From Melitaea cinxia (lineage: Eukaryota; Arthropoda; Insecta; Lepidoptera; Nymphalidae), in contig NC_059397.1 in the NCBI RefSeq assembly GCF_905220565.1, positions 16,307,001 to 16,371,000 on the forward strand: DNA of 64,000 nucleotides, in the 5' to 3' direction. Below the pieces are notes generated by a model. The model searched no databases. It was not told the DNA's origin and was given only the letters and a program-made list of their open reading frames with translations. Position numbers and translations under genes: made by a program. This document shows positions 22,833 to 32,937 of this stretch, one piece after another. Every line of letters starts with the position of its first letter. Positions within the stretch are counted from its first letter, which is position 1.

Positions 22833-24770
22833 GTCAATTAAGTGTTTTTTTTTAAATATAAACAATCGGATTATTAAGTCAGGAAAGGCTTGATGAAATG
22901 ACAATTTGCGACCGTCACACTTGAGCGACAGCGATATGTTCGACAAAGCAACTATAACACTGTCATTTATTATTTAATTGAGGTGGTAAATAATGTTCCA
23001 ACGGTGCGAGAATTACTTGATATGTGATTGTGTGTGTGTGATTTAATTCGTTGGATGTAGTAACAGTGACATCTCGGATTCTAAAGTAAAACATTGCGTA
23101 GTAATTTGTCGCCACGATGATGATGATGACATTCAAGCACATGTGATATGTAAGGGAAAATGTTTACTATATCTTACTGTTTTTTAGTTTAGGGTTTAAG
23201 CCTGTTTGACGGTGTAGTCGACTTTAGCCCATTGTATATTAAAAGTTACATTAATAGTATTTCCGTTATTAAGAGGTTAAAATTTTATTAAATTTTTATT
23301 GTAAGACTTGCATTTATTGTTTTTTGTCCAAATAATTGATTTGATTATCATATTCTTTAATCTTTAAGACGCAATAATGGGGCCTCCATTACAAACTTAG
23401 TTTGCTAATAACCTAAAGCAGATAAAAAAACAACATCAGGAATCATCAACTTGACAGCATAACATCCGTAAATACGATTCAAGATCATTATCACATAATT
23501 GATAAACATTTTTTTGCTTCTTGACTTCTAAGTAGGTATTATTGCGTATAAAAAATATTGTTTTAACGTTTCTATATATACGACTAGATATGTTCGCAAA
23601 ACATAATTAAAATATCATTAAATCGTAGTCGTTTAAAACAATTAGCGGCTCGTAAAAACGCCTATTATTTTATTATTGGTTCCGTATTCGATAGAGATGG
23701 TGGAGCTGACTCTTGTACTATGAGTATTTTCGAAAATTAACATTTACGACATTATTAATGTACTTGTTATAAAGAAGCCTTGCACGCGTTTTAAAGCAAT
23801 ATGACATTAATTTGTCGAAGTAAATATTTTAAGCAAGTATTTATGAACTTTGTATTGTACAGAGAAATACGTTAGTCACAAATAATAAAAAGAAAGCGGA
23901 ACAAAGCTTATTGCTACAACTACTTTTTGTTGCTTTAAATACCTATTTACTAGTGACAAAAAAAGAATTCTATTCAATTGGATTGAATAAACAGCGTAAA
24001 TATTGCGTACAAAACTAAATAAAAACCGTAATGCGATACTACTATTTATGTAATAATGTATATATTTTCAGGAAACTTATTAATTAGTTGATAGTTTTTA
24101 TCTATCTTAACCAAAAAAAAAAAAATAAAATAAAATAAAATAAAATAAAAATACAAATTATTTTTTTAATGTTATCTTTATGTTAATTTTTTTTCTAAAT
24201 ATACTAACATGTATAACCAACGATTTGTGTAGTTTAATGACATTTTTATAATAGTTTATAATATTTTTTATAAATTAGTATTACTCTAGAAACAGTGCAC
24301 TGTTAAACTTTTAATTGTTTGCAATTGCTGGACTGTTTATCACATAAATTGTTTTTTTTTGTCTATAAATAAATACTAGTACCGAAGTTTATGACCACAC
24401 TAAAACATGGATTACGATGACAGCGACAGAAAACTTCAAAGCTTCACAAATAGGTGTTATTTATTGCTCATAAGCTTTCAAAAGATTTTTTGTTTCATTT
24501 ATATTATATTTTAATATTGAATCATATTGTAGATGTTTAAAATTATTATGTTAATGTAAAGTCAATTGAAGTGCAGTTTCACTTTGGTAATTTGGTTTTT
24601 ATCGATATTTTTTATTACACAGTTTCTAGAATTTTTTATCACATGTTTTGAAACGTTTGAATTAAATTTGCATACTTTACCATTAATTTAAGTATGTTTT
24701 ACTACCTAATAACTTCTTGATAACTACTAGGTGTTACTAACAATTAACAGTAATAATAACATTTTAGATT
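22833..24770. other. No gene seen; (AAAAT)n microsatellite
   Basis: AT-rich. A pentanucleotide (AAAAT)n run lies near 24115-24151. No frames or recognised repeats otherwise. Confidence 0.45.
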
Positions 24771-24775
24771 CAAAC

Positions 24776-24990
24776 ACATGTGGAGCCAGTTCGGCTGCAG
24801 GAGTCTTTCGCATTGTAGAGCTATGCCACGAATGCTTGACGGAGACCCCATTCCGGGTTTCAAATGAAGTTTTCCTTCTCCAGGACCCTGATGATTTTGA
24901 GCCAGGTTTATACCTCGGTCGCCTTTTACGACTCTCACGGGAAGAAAGGGGTGTGGTGCGGTATTCTACTCGGCCGACACCACACGGCAT
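24776..24990 (-). repeat. GC-rich retroposon family D2 fragment
   Basis: It is nearly identical to 45034-45243 (GTGGAGCCAGTTCGGCTGCA, CCATTCCGGGTTTCAAATGA, CCAGGACCCTGATGATTTTG). On the minus strand its 5' head (TGCCGTGTGGTGTCGGC, then CTTCCCGTG...GTCGTAA) resembles the head of family D at 39973. The bodies differ, so D and D2 look like mosaic relatives. Open frames occur on both strands but without a known motif. Confidence 0.6.
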
Positions 24991-25016
24991 TTACGGTTCA
25001 TTTAGAAATGTAAGTA

Positions 25017-25185
25017 TGTGTTCCTGTAATCAGTAAGGTTACCAGGAGCTCTTGCGGGGTATTGGCGGTAGGGTCGGCCACGCGATTGCGATGCTTCTGG
25101 TGTTGCAGACGTTTATAAGCTAAGGTAATCGCTTTCAATCAGGTGAGCCATATGCTTGTTTGCCGACCAAGTTGTATAAAAAAGT
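25017..25185 (+). repeat. Retroposon-like family B, 3' part
   Basis: GCGATGCTTCTGGTGTTGCA, AAGCTAAGGTAATCGCTTTC and GTGAGCCATATGCTTGTTTG are followed by a short A-run, matching 54220-54493 and 40255-40512 (minus). It sits only 27 bp from the D2 fragment, suggesting insertion of one into the other. Confidence 0.65.
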
Positions 25186-25989
25186 ATATAATTATAATAA
25201 TAACAATATCTTTGAATAATAGCAAATGTATTAAAAATTCGACGGAAGTCAATTGAGGTCAAGGAGGTAGTTTGTGATAAGTTATAAAGTAATAGGAATG
25301 TCGTAATATTTATTTTGCATTAGGCTTCCAATTTGCAGCTAAGCGCGTTATTGGGTCACAAATAGAATTAAAAATAACGTACGGTCTTCAAACATTTATT
25401 ATGGCTGTAATCTTGACCGCACCAATTAATCTTGAGTCTTCTCAAATCTACGTGACATTGGCAAAATCACTCGTGCCATCGAAAGTCATTAATCCAAATG
25501 AATTCCGAGTGTATAGAAATCAACAAAACATTTTTTTTTTTTAATTTGAAAGAAGTCCTACGGGCATTGCTTTTGTGGCTGTCTTTATTTAAATAGTAAA
25601 ATTTTAAACTTCAATAAAGGCATTGTCTAAACGTGGTAGTGATGCAAGTAAGTGAAGTAAGTTTACAATTGAAACTTAAAGGCGATTAAATATCGTGCTA
25701 AGACAAATTGAAATAAAGCAATAAACTAAAACGAAGCCACACTTACCGTTTAGTATATAATAATACAAAACAAGAAATGGCTTACTTACTTATTTACGTA
25801 ACTTTAGAGCCTTATTTTGTAAAAATGATATCGTTACGTGTTCTAGAAGTACATCCACTTTCGTGATTTGAAAACAATGGTGCTCTGGGTAGTCGTAAAG
25901 TTTCGTAAATTACACATTTCTTTCGTTTCATCGTTCATAATATTAAAGTATTACAACAAGTTGTAAGCACGCATTGGTGGTATATGTCT

Positions 25990-26068
25990 GACACAACATT
26001 AGTAACATTAGTAACATACAACATTATTAAGATACAACATTATTAACATACAACATTATTAACATACA
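25990..26068. repeat. Minisatellite, about 17-bp unit
   Basis: About four tandem units of the type ATACAACATTATTAAC, with the first ones diverged (ACATTAGTAACATTAGTA). Confidence 0.75.
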
Positions 26069-26089
26069 GTAAGTAAAGCAGTGCCACTT

Positions 26090-26146
26090 GTACATCAAAT
26101 ACCACGTGGTATTATTATGTAATTTACCGCCTAGTATTTGATGTAC
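26090..26146. repeat. 13-bp inverted repeat enclosing an ACCACGTGGT palindrome
   Basis: GTACATCAAATAC (26090-26102) is the perfect reverse complement of 26134-26146, with a 31-nt loop. The left arm runs into the 10-bp palindrome ACCACGTGGT (26101-26110), which contains a CACGTG E-box. Confidence 0.7.
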
Positions 26147-26164
26147 TGGTGCTATAACCTATCT

Positions 26165-26341
26165 ATACATATTACCCGCTTAACCCCCCCCCCCCCCCTT
26201 ATAACTTAGGGGTATGAAAAATAGATGTTGGCCGATTCTCAGACCTATCCGAAATGCCCACAAAATTTTATTAAAATCGGTCGAGCCGTTTCGGGAGAGT
26301 TCAATGTTTAACACCATGACACGAGAATTTCATATATTAGA
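26165..26341 (-). mobile_element. Helitron fragment (5' end present)
   Basis: On the minus strand it starts A|TCTAATATATGAAATTCTCG at 26341, then CCCGAAACGGCTCGACCGAT, TAGGTCTGAGAATCGGCC and a poly-G run (poly-C on +, near 26185). It matches the Helitron at 45543-45822. The 3' hairpin end is absent. Confidence 0.65.
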
Positions 26342-26345
26342 TTGT

Positions 26346-26900
26346 GTTTGCTCGCAAACAAAAAAAAAAACGACTTCAATTAAATCGACAAGTAATACAA
26401 CGTAGCTAGACGAAAAAATAGTCGAGTAAACTCGCATTATTAATTTGTACGATTTTATTTTTGTATTACCCACACCTTACCCACACATTAGGAAATTCTA
26501 AACATTTTTTAATATCATATCAAAAATCGGCCGTTCCTGCGGGTATCGATCCTGCATCTCCGACTGACCGTTTCGGTGCTCTATTCAATTAAGCTATGGA
26601 ACGATGTACTCGCTAGATCGAAATTTTTGATATGATGATTTTATTTTCGATCTAAGCGACCGTGGCGCCGTCTAATCGTATAATTACGCGCGATATTAAA
26701 AAAACGCATTATTAGATTATAACTCGAAAGGTAGTTGTTAGATCTCAAATAAATTTAAATGGGATCAAATGACACGCACCATCTTTCAGTTTAAAAAAAT
26801 TTATGGAAATCAGTTCACCTAGTCAAAAGTTCTGAAGTAACATACATAAAAAATACAATCGAATTGAGAACCTGCTCCTTTTTTGGCAGTCGGTTAAAAA
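26346..26900 (+). repeat. Repeat family E copy, interrupted by a SINE
   Basis: It begins TTTGCTCGCAAAC and AACGACTTCAATTAAATCG, and ends TTTGGCAGTCGGTTAAAAA. The interior resumes after the nested SINE with GATTATAACTCGAAAGGTAG and GTTAGATCTCAAATAAATTT. Confidence 0.7.
26443..26704 (-). repeat. tRNA-derived SINE (family C), nested, 10-bp target duplication
   Basis: The insertion is flanked by CGCATTATTA at 26433-26442 and 26705-26714. The minus strand carries an A-box-like TAGCTTAATTGAATAGAGC and a B-box-like GGATCGATACC, followed by GGCCGATTTTTGATATGATA. The same B box and downstream block recur at 53003-53065 (+). The family E repeat normally has two similar halves, so recombination between halves is an alternative source of the direct repeat. 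Confidence 0.7.
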
Positions 26901-27557
26901 GAGTATATAAACATTTATAAAATTGTTACATATAATATAAGGCACTTTTGTACAATCACAAGGTTATTTTAATTTGCGAAGCAACAATAGCTGGGATCGT
27001 AATAAAGACTTGTTCGTGGCAAGGTAAAGATGATACATAACACTCATTAAGCGATTATGTGATTTTATGTAATTTTTTTATGGTGTAATTTGTAGTTATA
27101 GCACGGTCACAGACATTTGAAGTGTATTTATTAAGATGTGTTTAAATTAAACCCTTATTTTATTTTTATATAGTTGTGATTTTGTGTGCATTATGAGCAC
27201 GTAGTTACAATTGGAGTGTTAACCATATATTCTGCAAATACCTTTTTAATATTTGCTATTTTTATTTATAATACTATTATTTGGCTTTTTTTTGGCGGGT
27301 AGGTGTGAAAAAGTCAACACGTCTTTTATGTTTCTCCTCAGTTTTTATTTAAAAAAATATACAGTAATTAATTTAATAAGTGATTAAAACCTGTAATTTC
27401 CTTTATTGTATACAAATAAATTAGTGAAGTAAATGAAGATTGCAGTGCTTATGCACTAATTTGGCCTAATCTGCACAACTGTTGGCACCGCACTCATCAC
27501 TCATCTTATATCTTCTGTGCGATCTGTTTTTCCTGTATTGTATACTAGTGCACCAAA

Positions 27558-28350
27558 ATGACAAGATTTGAAGACATCCTTGAGGTTCACAAAAGCATTG
27601 CTGACTCTCTTGGACAACGGGATGTCTGAATTTGAGAGTCAGTTGAGGAGGTCACCAGACGAATTTAAGGAGTTTAAAAAGTCAGTCTTTAACATCCTAG
27701 GCTTACTCAAATCTCTTACAATGAATCTGGCTACTCAAATTGATGACATTGATAACCGTACCAGGGGGAACGCTCTACTTTTTTATGGAGTTAAAGAGTC
27801 AGATGATGAATCTCTTGTGTCCATCATAACCAACACGTTGCAGGATACAATGGGTCTTTCGAATGTTCACTCAACTACAATTCAATACTGTCAGCGTATT
27901 GGGGTGAAATCTGACAATAAAATACGGCCTGTATTGGTTCGCTTTAATGATCTCAATGTAAGGTCATTAATTTGGAGCAATAAGAAAAAGCTTAAATCAT
28001 CACCAGTGTCAGTAAGCGAGTTCTTGACTAAGTCTCGTCAAGCCATCTTCCTGATGGCCAGGAAACACTTTGGCATTTCAAATTCCTGGACTAGCAATGG
28101 CATAGTATATGTAAAGCTCCCTAACAATGACCGGAAACGCTTGACAGACAAGAAGTTCTTAGAAGAGTTAATTGAACAGTTCCCTAAGAATACAGACTCT
28201 TCTCCCTATGATGTTCCTGTTGTCGAATTGCCGTCGAACAATGGTTCGCTTCAGAAGGGTTCGGTTAACAAAGTTCCAGAGCGCTCTAAGAGGGTGAGTC
28301 CCTCCTCACATATGATCGGTACCCGTAGGAATGCAGCAAAAAAACTGTAA
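27558..28350 (+). pseudogene. LINE ORF1, L1-like RNA-binding protein, frameshifted near start
   Basis: ORF1p of such elements binds element RNA and forms the ribonucleoprotein that returns to the nucleus. The likely start codon is at 27558 (CACCAAAATGA, reading TRFEDILEVHKSIADSLGQR), but that frame stops at 27627. The main frame, open from before 27568 to TAA 28348-28350, has its first ATG at 27622 and continues SEFESQLRRSPDEFKEFKKS. The upstream peptide resembles the usual beginning of lepidopteran ORF1p, so a 1-nt insertion around 27619-27623 is inferred. After a short helical region come an RRM-like segment (about GNALLFYGVKESDDES to RPVLVRFND) and a C-terminal domain (SVSEFLTKSRQAIFLMARKH ... 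GIVYVKLP). No zinc knuckle is seen. Internal initiation at 27622 would give 242 residues. Confidence 0.75.
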
Positions 28351-28951
28351 TTGTTAGTTCACTTCTTTTTACTCTTTTTTTTTTTTTGCTTTTGTGTTGT
28401 TACTGTACTGCCCATTTGTAGAACTAGTTTGTATATGTTAATGTCCATTTATGTCTCATGCTTTTGCTTTTGTAATATATGATGTGATTTTGCACTTTTT
28501 TACATTACATACATGAGAATATTTAATCAAGTAGCAGGGAAAAAAAAATAACCTGTTAATATGTTAGCTCATCTCTTTTTTTGTTTTTTTTTTTTTTTTT
28601 TTTTTTCTTTTCTTTCGCTTTTGTATTGTGTTGTCCTGCCTGTTTGTAACTAGTTTGTATATGTTAATGTCTATTTATGCCTCATGCTTATGCTTTTGAA
28701 ACATATGATGTGATTTTGCGCCTTGTACACTACATACATGATAATGTTTAAACAAGTAGCAAAAAAACTGTTAATACTCGTATGTTAGCTTAATTCTTGT
28801 AGTTATTTATTTTTTTGCTTTTTGTATTGTCGCTGTCCTGTCTGTCTGTAACTAGTTTGTATATGTTAATATCCATTTATGTCTCATGCTTTTGCTTTTA
28901 TAATCTTTGACTTGATTTTGCACTTTGTACATTATATACATGATAATATTT
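28335..28951 (+). repeat. Three tandem units (about 190-225 bp) in the LINE inter-ORF spacer
   Basis: The landmark ACTAGTTTGTATATGTTAAT starts at 28423, 28649 and 28851. Each unit runs from AGCAAAAAAACTGT-like sequence through a T-rich tract, GTCCTGTCTGTTTGTAACTAG, CATTTATGTCTCATGC and a TACATGATAAT motif. Length differences come mainly from the T-tracts. The first boundary overlaps the last codons of ORF1: the stop codon lies inside the first unit. Confidence 0.85.
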
Positions 28952-29600
28952 AAATTTCTTACTATAAACTACTTGGTATGTTTTGTTCAAATCCAATTTA
29001 TTGTTTGGGTTGTAACTATGTTTTATTTTCTTGTATACTTTGTTTTTAACTATTTTTTTAATTTAATATTTATCGCTACCTAATGTGTTTTGTTTACACT
29101 TTACAAGTAATACTGACATAGTTGACATCTGTCAAAGACAAAAATATAGCCTTGGACTCTTTTATTTTGAGTCATTTGATTAATTTAGCTTATTGTTTCT
29201 TAGTTTTTTTTTTTTTAATCTTATTGTTTTTTAGTTTATTTTTTTTTTTGATCTTAACATGCCTTGCATAAATATTAATTATGCACTGAATGGATTCATT
29301 ATTTACTATTTTCTCTTTTTATTGTGTGAGGTGTACTCTCTTCTCACATTTTTTTTTTTCTATCAGTGCCGGCAGTTTGTGCAGTAAAATAATGCTTCAT
29401 TATTTACATATATATTTTTTTATCATATGCTATTATCATTTTTCTTTTAAGTTCATAATTATTACTGTTAGTTATTATTATATTTTACTATTATTTTATT
29501 ATATTTATAGATACATATACTCCCATTATTTATTTATTTTTTTGTATCTTTCTAAATTTAATTTGTCTTTTGAACTATTTAGTAACTTGCAAACACACAC
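28952..29600 (+). other. LINE spacer, T-rich
   Basis: The remaining spacer before ORF2 is strongly T-rich on the + strand. A 104-codon frame here is low-complexity (Tyr/Phe/Ile runs) and not supported as a gene. The ORF1-ORF2 gap totals 1,250 nt, long for this type of element. Confidence 0.6.
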
Positions 29601-32531
29601 ATGACATCCAGCGATGATTCTTTTTACTCCGCCGATTCTCTCAATGAGCCTTCGTTGTGTTTAAATTTAAGCAACAATTGTTTTTTGCTTGGCGATGTTT
29701 TAAGCAATGCGTTCGAGGGTTTTGCAAAAAATTTTAATATATGTCATATAAATGCTCAAAGCATACCTAGTCACTACAAAGACCTGCTTACTGAGTTCTC
29801 TCTTGATACTTTGCACGCTATTCTTATCTCTGAGTCTTGGTTAAAACCTTCACTTTCTTCTTCTTATTTTCCTATTCCTGGCTTCATATTAGTAAGAAAC
29901 GATCGTATTGGCAGAAGAGGTGGTGGTGTAGCTATATATATTAAAAGTCATCTATCCTTTAAACTTATATGCCAATCTTCTCCAACTCATAACGCTTCTA
30001 TAGAATATATTTTTTTGGAGATAAATTTAGGGCGTAAAATAGCTCTTGGAGTGATCTATTGTCCTCCAACGATTGATTACTTTTCGCCTTTGGAGGACGT
30101 TTTCGAGCGTGTTTTGTCTGATTACAAAGAACTTGTGATAATGGGAGACTTTAATACCTGCTTACTCAGAAATGATCATAGATCATCCAAACTTCGTGCA
30201 ATTGTTGATTCAGTTAACTTGGAATTTCTGCCACTTTTACCTACACACTTTACAAAAACTTCTGATTCTCTTTTAGACCTTGTCATTTGTTCAGATATTA
30301 AACGTGTTTCCAGATTTGGCCAATACCCAGCCCCCGCTTTCTCTCATCACGATTTAATTTACGTCTCTTACAATCTTAAAACCCCAAAGCCTAAGCCTCC
30401 TACTTTATTTCTAAGGAATTTTGGCATCCTTGACATTGAAAAATTATCTACTGATGCGTCTTCCATTCCCTGGGCTTGTGTTTACGAGATGCAGACTATT
30501 GATGCTAAGGTCAATTTTCTTTGTTCCAATATCACTTACCTTTATAACAAGCACGCACCTTTACGTAAAGTAAAAATAAGGAGGCACGGGACAGCCCCCT
30601 GGATTAATTTGGATATACGAAAAGCCATGGCCAAGAGGGACAGTGCATTTCGAAAATTTAAGCTGTATCGATCGGAAATCAATTGGTCAATCTACAAAGC
30701 TGCTAGGAATAGGTGTAACCAAATGTGCAGGAATCACAAGCGCCGATTTATTTCGGATAAAATATGTAACTCCTCAACTACAGACACTTTAAAATTTCTT
30801 AAATCTTTAGGTATAGGCAAAGACACTAACTCTAATAACAACATTTCCGTAGATATTGATGACCTAAGCCGCCACTTTAATACTTCTCATGTTTTTGATG
30901 ATAACACCAAACATGACACTTTATCTACGATCCTAAGTCTGCCGAAATATGAAAAGTCCTCATTTAGTTTCTCACAAGTAAGTGATGCCGATGTACGCAA
31001 ACGTGTGTTGTCACTTAAATCCAAGGCTCTAGGTTGTGATGAAATTGGTCGCACAATGATTATTCATATTTTGGAATCTATACTACCTGCTGTTACTCAC
31101 ATTGTCAACTTTTCTCTAACTTCAGCTACCTTTCCGGATTTGTGGCGACGGGCTCTGGTTCTCCCATTACCAAAAATTTCTAACGCATCCCTTCCGAATC
31201 ATTACCGTCCTATTTCTGTTCTCCCGTTTCTCTCCAAAATTCTCGAATCTATCGTCCACAGCCAGCTGTCTGAATATCTTTTATCTTGCAACTTATTGGA
31301 TCATTTTCAATCCGGATTTCGTGTAGGCCACAGCACTACTACTGCTCTGATTAAAGTGACTGAGGATATAAGAGAGGGGATGGAGAACAAATCCGTGACA
31401 ATTCTAACACTTATAGATTTTAGTAACGCTTTTAACGCGGTGGATCACGATTTGTTACTCGCTCTAATATCTCGAATTAACATCTCTGACGTTGCTCTTC
31501 AGTGGTTTTCTTCATATCTCTGGGGACGCAAGCAAGCGATATGCATTGGCTCTAAGCGTTCTGATTGGTGCGACGTTGCTGCGGGCGTTCCTCAGGGTGG
31601 AATTCTCTCCCCACTACTATTCTCACTATTCATTAATCCTATTACTTCTATACTTTCCTGTCAGTACCACCTTTACGCTGATGACTTGCAGCTTTATGCA
31701 CAAACTAGCATCGACCGTCTTGATGATACCATTGCTAAGCTTAATGATGATCTTTCGCGTATCTCGGTCTGGACCAAAAATTTTGGAATTAATGTCAATC
31801 CCTCTAAGTGTCAGGCTATGATTGTTGGGAGTTCTCGTCAACTATCAAAAATTCAACAACCTACATCACCTCTCTTTTTCAATAACGTGGTTATCCCGTT
31901 TTCCTCTAAGGTTAAGGATTTGGGTGTGACTTTGGATTGCTCTCTCAGTTGGGCGGATCAGGTTCGTGGGATATCTCGCAGGTTTTATGCATTCTTTCAT
32001 TCTATCTTGCGCTTTAAAAATTTTCTTCCCGTGAAGGCCAAGATTGATTTAGTAAATTGTTTTCTTTTACCTATTATTGATTACGGCGATGCTTGCTACC
32101 CTGACTTAAGCGAGGAGCTCCTGATCAAGCTGCAAAGACTGCAAAATACTTGCATTCGCTTCATTTATGGGCTGCGCAAATACGATCATATTTCGTCCTA
32201 CCGGTCTCAACTGCAATGGCTGCCGATTAAAGAAAGGCGAAAATTGAGAATTCTCTGTACACTCTATTCTGTAATTTCCAACCCTTTTGCTCCTTCTTAT
32301 TTAAAATCTAAATTTAATTTTCTCTCTAACACTCATTCTAGGGATCTTCGTTCTTCTCTTAACCTTACTCTATGCATACCTTCTCATAAATCTGGTTTTG
32401 TGTCTAATTCTTTTACAGTTAATGCCATCAGACTGTGGAATGAGTTACCGGTCAACATCAGGAACTCTCCTTCTCAACTTTCTTTTAAAACCCAGGTTAA
32501 AAAGTGGTACCTAAAAAAACTCTGTCAATAG
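29601..32531 (+). CDS. LINE ORF2: AP-type endonuclease plus reverse transcriptase, intact, 976 aa
   Basis: The enzyme nicks target DNA and copies the element RNA from the nick. A true ATG at 29601 starts a frame with no internal stop. Endonuclease domain, residues about 45-260: Asn51 in INAQSI, Glu78 in SESW, MGDFN at 181-185 and SHHD at 248-251 are all present. Reverse transcriptase, about 480-750: motif A has catalytic Asp606 in LIDFSNAFNAVDH (the second acidic position is Asn, a variant I believe is common in moth elements), motif B GVPQGGILSPLLF from 662 and the YADD box at 692-695. The C-terminal region (LQRLQNTCIRFIYG, then LWNELPVNIRNSP) matches the CR1/Jockey group. With all catalytic residues in place the protein could be active, although ORF1 seems damaged. 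Confidence 0.93.
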   Translation: MTSSDDSFYSADSLNEPSLCLNLSNNCFLLGDVLSNAFEGFAKNFNICHINAQSIPSHYKDLLTEFSLDTLHAILISESWLKPSLSSSYFPIPGFILVRNDRIGRRGGGVAIYIKSHLSFKLICQSSPTHNASIEYIFLEINLGRKIALGVIYCPPTIDYFSPLEDVFERVLSDYKELVIMGDFNTCLLRNDHRSSKLRAIVDSVNLEFLPLLPTHFTKTSDSLLDLVICSDIKRVSRFGQYPAPAFSHHDLIYVSYNLKTPKPKPPTLFLRNFGILDIEKLSTDASSIPWACVYEMQTIDAKVNFLCSNITYLYNKHAPLRKVKIRRHGTAPWINLDIRKAMAKRDSAFRKFKLYRSEINWSIYKAARNRCNQMCRNHKRRFISDKICNSSTTDTLKFLKSLGIGKDTNSNNNISVDIDDLSRHFNTSHVFDDNTKHDTLSTILSLPKYEKSSFSFSQVSDADVRKRVLSLKSKALGCDEIGRTMIIHILESILPAVTHIVNFSLTSATFPDLWRRALVLPLPKISNASLPNHYRPISVLPFLSKILESIVHSQLSEYLLSCNLLDHFQSGFRVGHSTTTALIKVTEDIREGMENKSVTILTLIDFSNAFNAVDHDLLLALISRINISDVALQWFSSYLWGRKQAICIGSKRSDWCDVAAGVPQGGILSPLLFSLFINPITSILSCQYHLYADDLQLYAQTSIDRLDDTIAKLNDDLSRISVWTKNFGINVNPSKCQAMIVGSSRQLSKIQQPTSPLFFNNVVIPFSSKVKDLGVTLDCSLSWADQVRGISRRFYAFFHSILRFKNFLPVKAKIDLVNCFLLPIIDYGDACYPDLSEELLIKLQRLQNTCIRFIYGLRKYDHISSYRSQLQWLPIKERRKLRILCTLYSVISNPFAPSYLKSKFNFLSNTHSRDLRSSLNLTLCIPSHKSGFVSNSFTVNAIRLWNELPVNIRNSPSQLSFKTQVKKWYLKKLCQ

Positions 32532-32905
32532 CCCCTCCTTATTTATCTTTTTACTCTCCTCATCTTAGGCTTACATTAAATATAACTTCATGTCATTACA
32601 TTTCTTCGTGTGTTTACTTTTGTTTGAACATATTTTTTTCTTTTTCTCTTTTTTTTTATATATTTTGTTTGTAATATGTATATATGTATATATATAAGTA
32701 TATTTATGTATTTATATGCGTATGTTTATTTTGCTTGTATTGTTTTATAGTCCTACCTCAACACTTACTTTTACTATTTTTTTTACGCCTTAAGGTTGAC
32801 TGGTAGATAAGGCTGTACGGCCTTAAGTCCGCCTTTTGCGCAACGTGTTATCTTGATGTGTTGTTTTGTTGTTTTTTTTTTTTTTTTGGAGTTGTGTAAT
32901 AAAGT

Positions 32906-32936
<31 letters not shown>

Positions 32937-32937
32937 T
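32532..32937 (+). other. LINE 3' UTR and (AAAT)n tail
   Basis: It contains CTTAAGGTTGACTGGTAGAT and GGCCTTAAGTCCGCCTTTTG, an oligo-T stretch, GTGTAATAAAG and then tandem AAAT units. A poly(A) signal adjoining the tail is typical of these elements. Confidence 0.8.

Larger units (their letters stand above)
25186..26164. other. No supported gene; short repeats
   Basis: An ATG at 25401 opens 48 codons (contains TAPINLESSQIYVTLAKSLV) before a T-run stop; no splice sites support it. A minisatellite and a hairpin within this span are listed separately. Confidence 0.35.
27440..32937 (+). mobile_element. Near full-length two-ORF non-LTR retrotransposon (CR1/Jockey group)
   Basis: The order is 5' UTR, ORF1, a long spacer, ORF2 with endonuclease and reverse transcriptase, a 3' UTR with an AATAAA-type signal and an (AAAT)n tail at 32907-32934. 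ORF2 lacks an RNase H domain. The microsatellite tail and the ORF2 C-terminal pattern (NAIRLWNELPVNIR) fit the CR1/Jockey assemblage, perhaps the Daphne or Kiri-like lineages known from moths; the exact clade cannot be set without a tree. The 5' boundary is approximate and no target duplication was identified. Confidence 0.85.

Noticed and set aside
24727..25036. Long frames on both strands over the D2 repeat
   Set aside because: Explained by GC-rich repeat composition; the related copy at 44870-45243 has stops in the matching minus frame.
29290..29604. 104-codon frame just before LINE ORF2
   Set aside because: Low-complexity Tyr/Phe/Ile sequence from T-rich spacer DNA; no motif.
31492..31821. 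Second forward frame and minus-strand frame inside ORF2
   Set aside because: Shadows of the reverse transcriptase frame.
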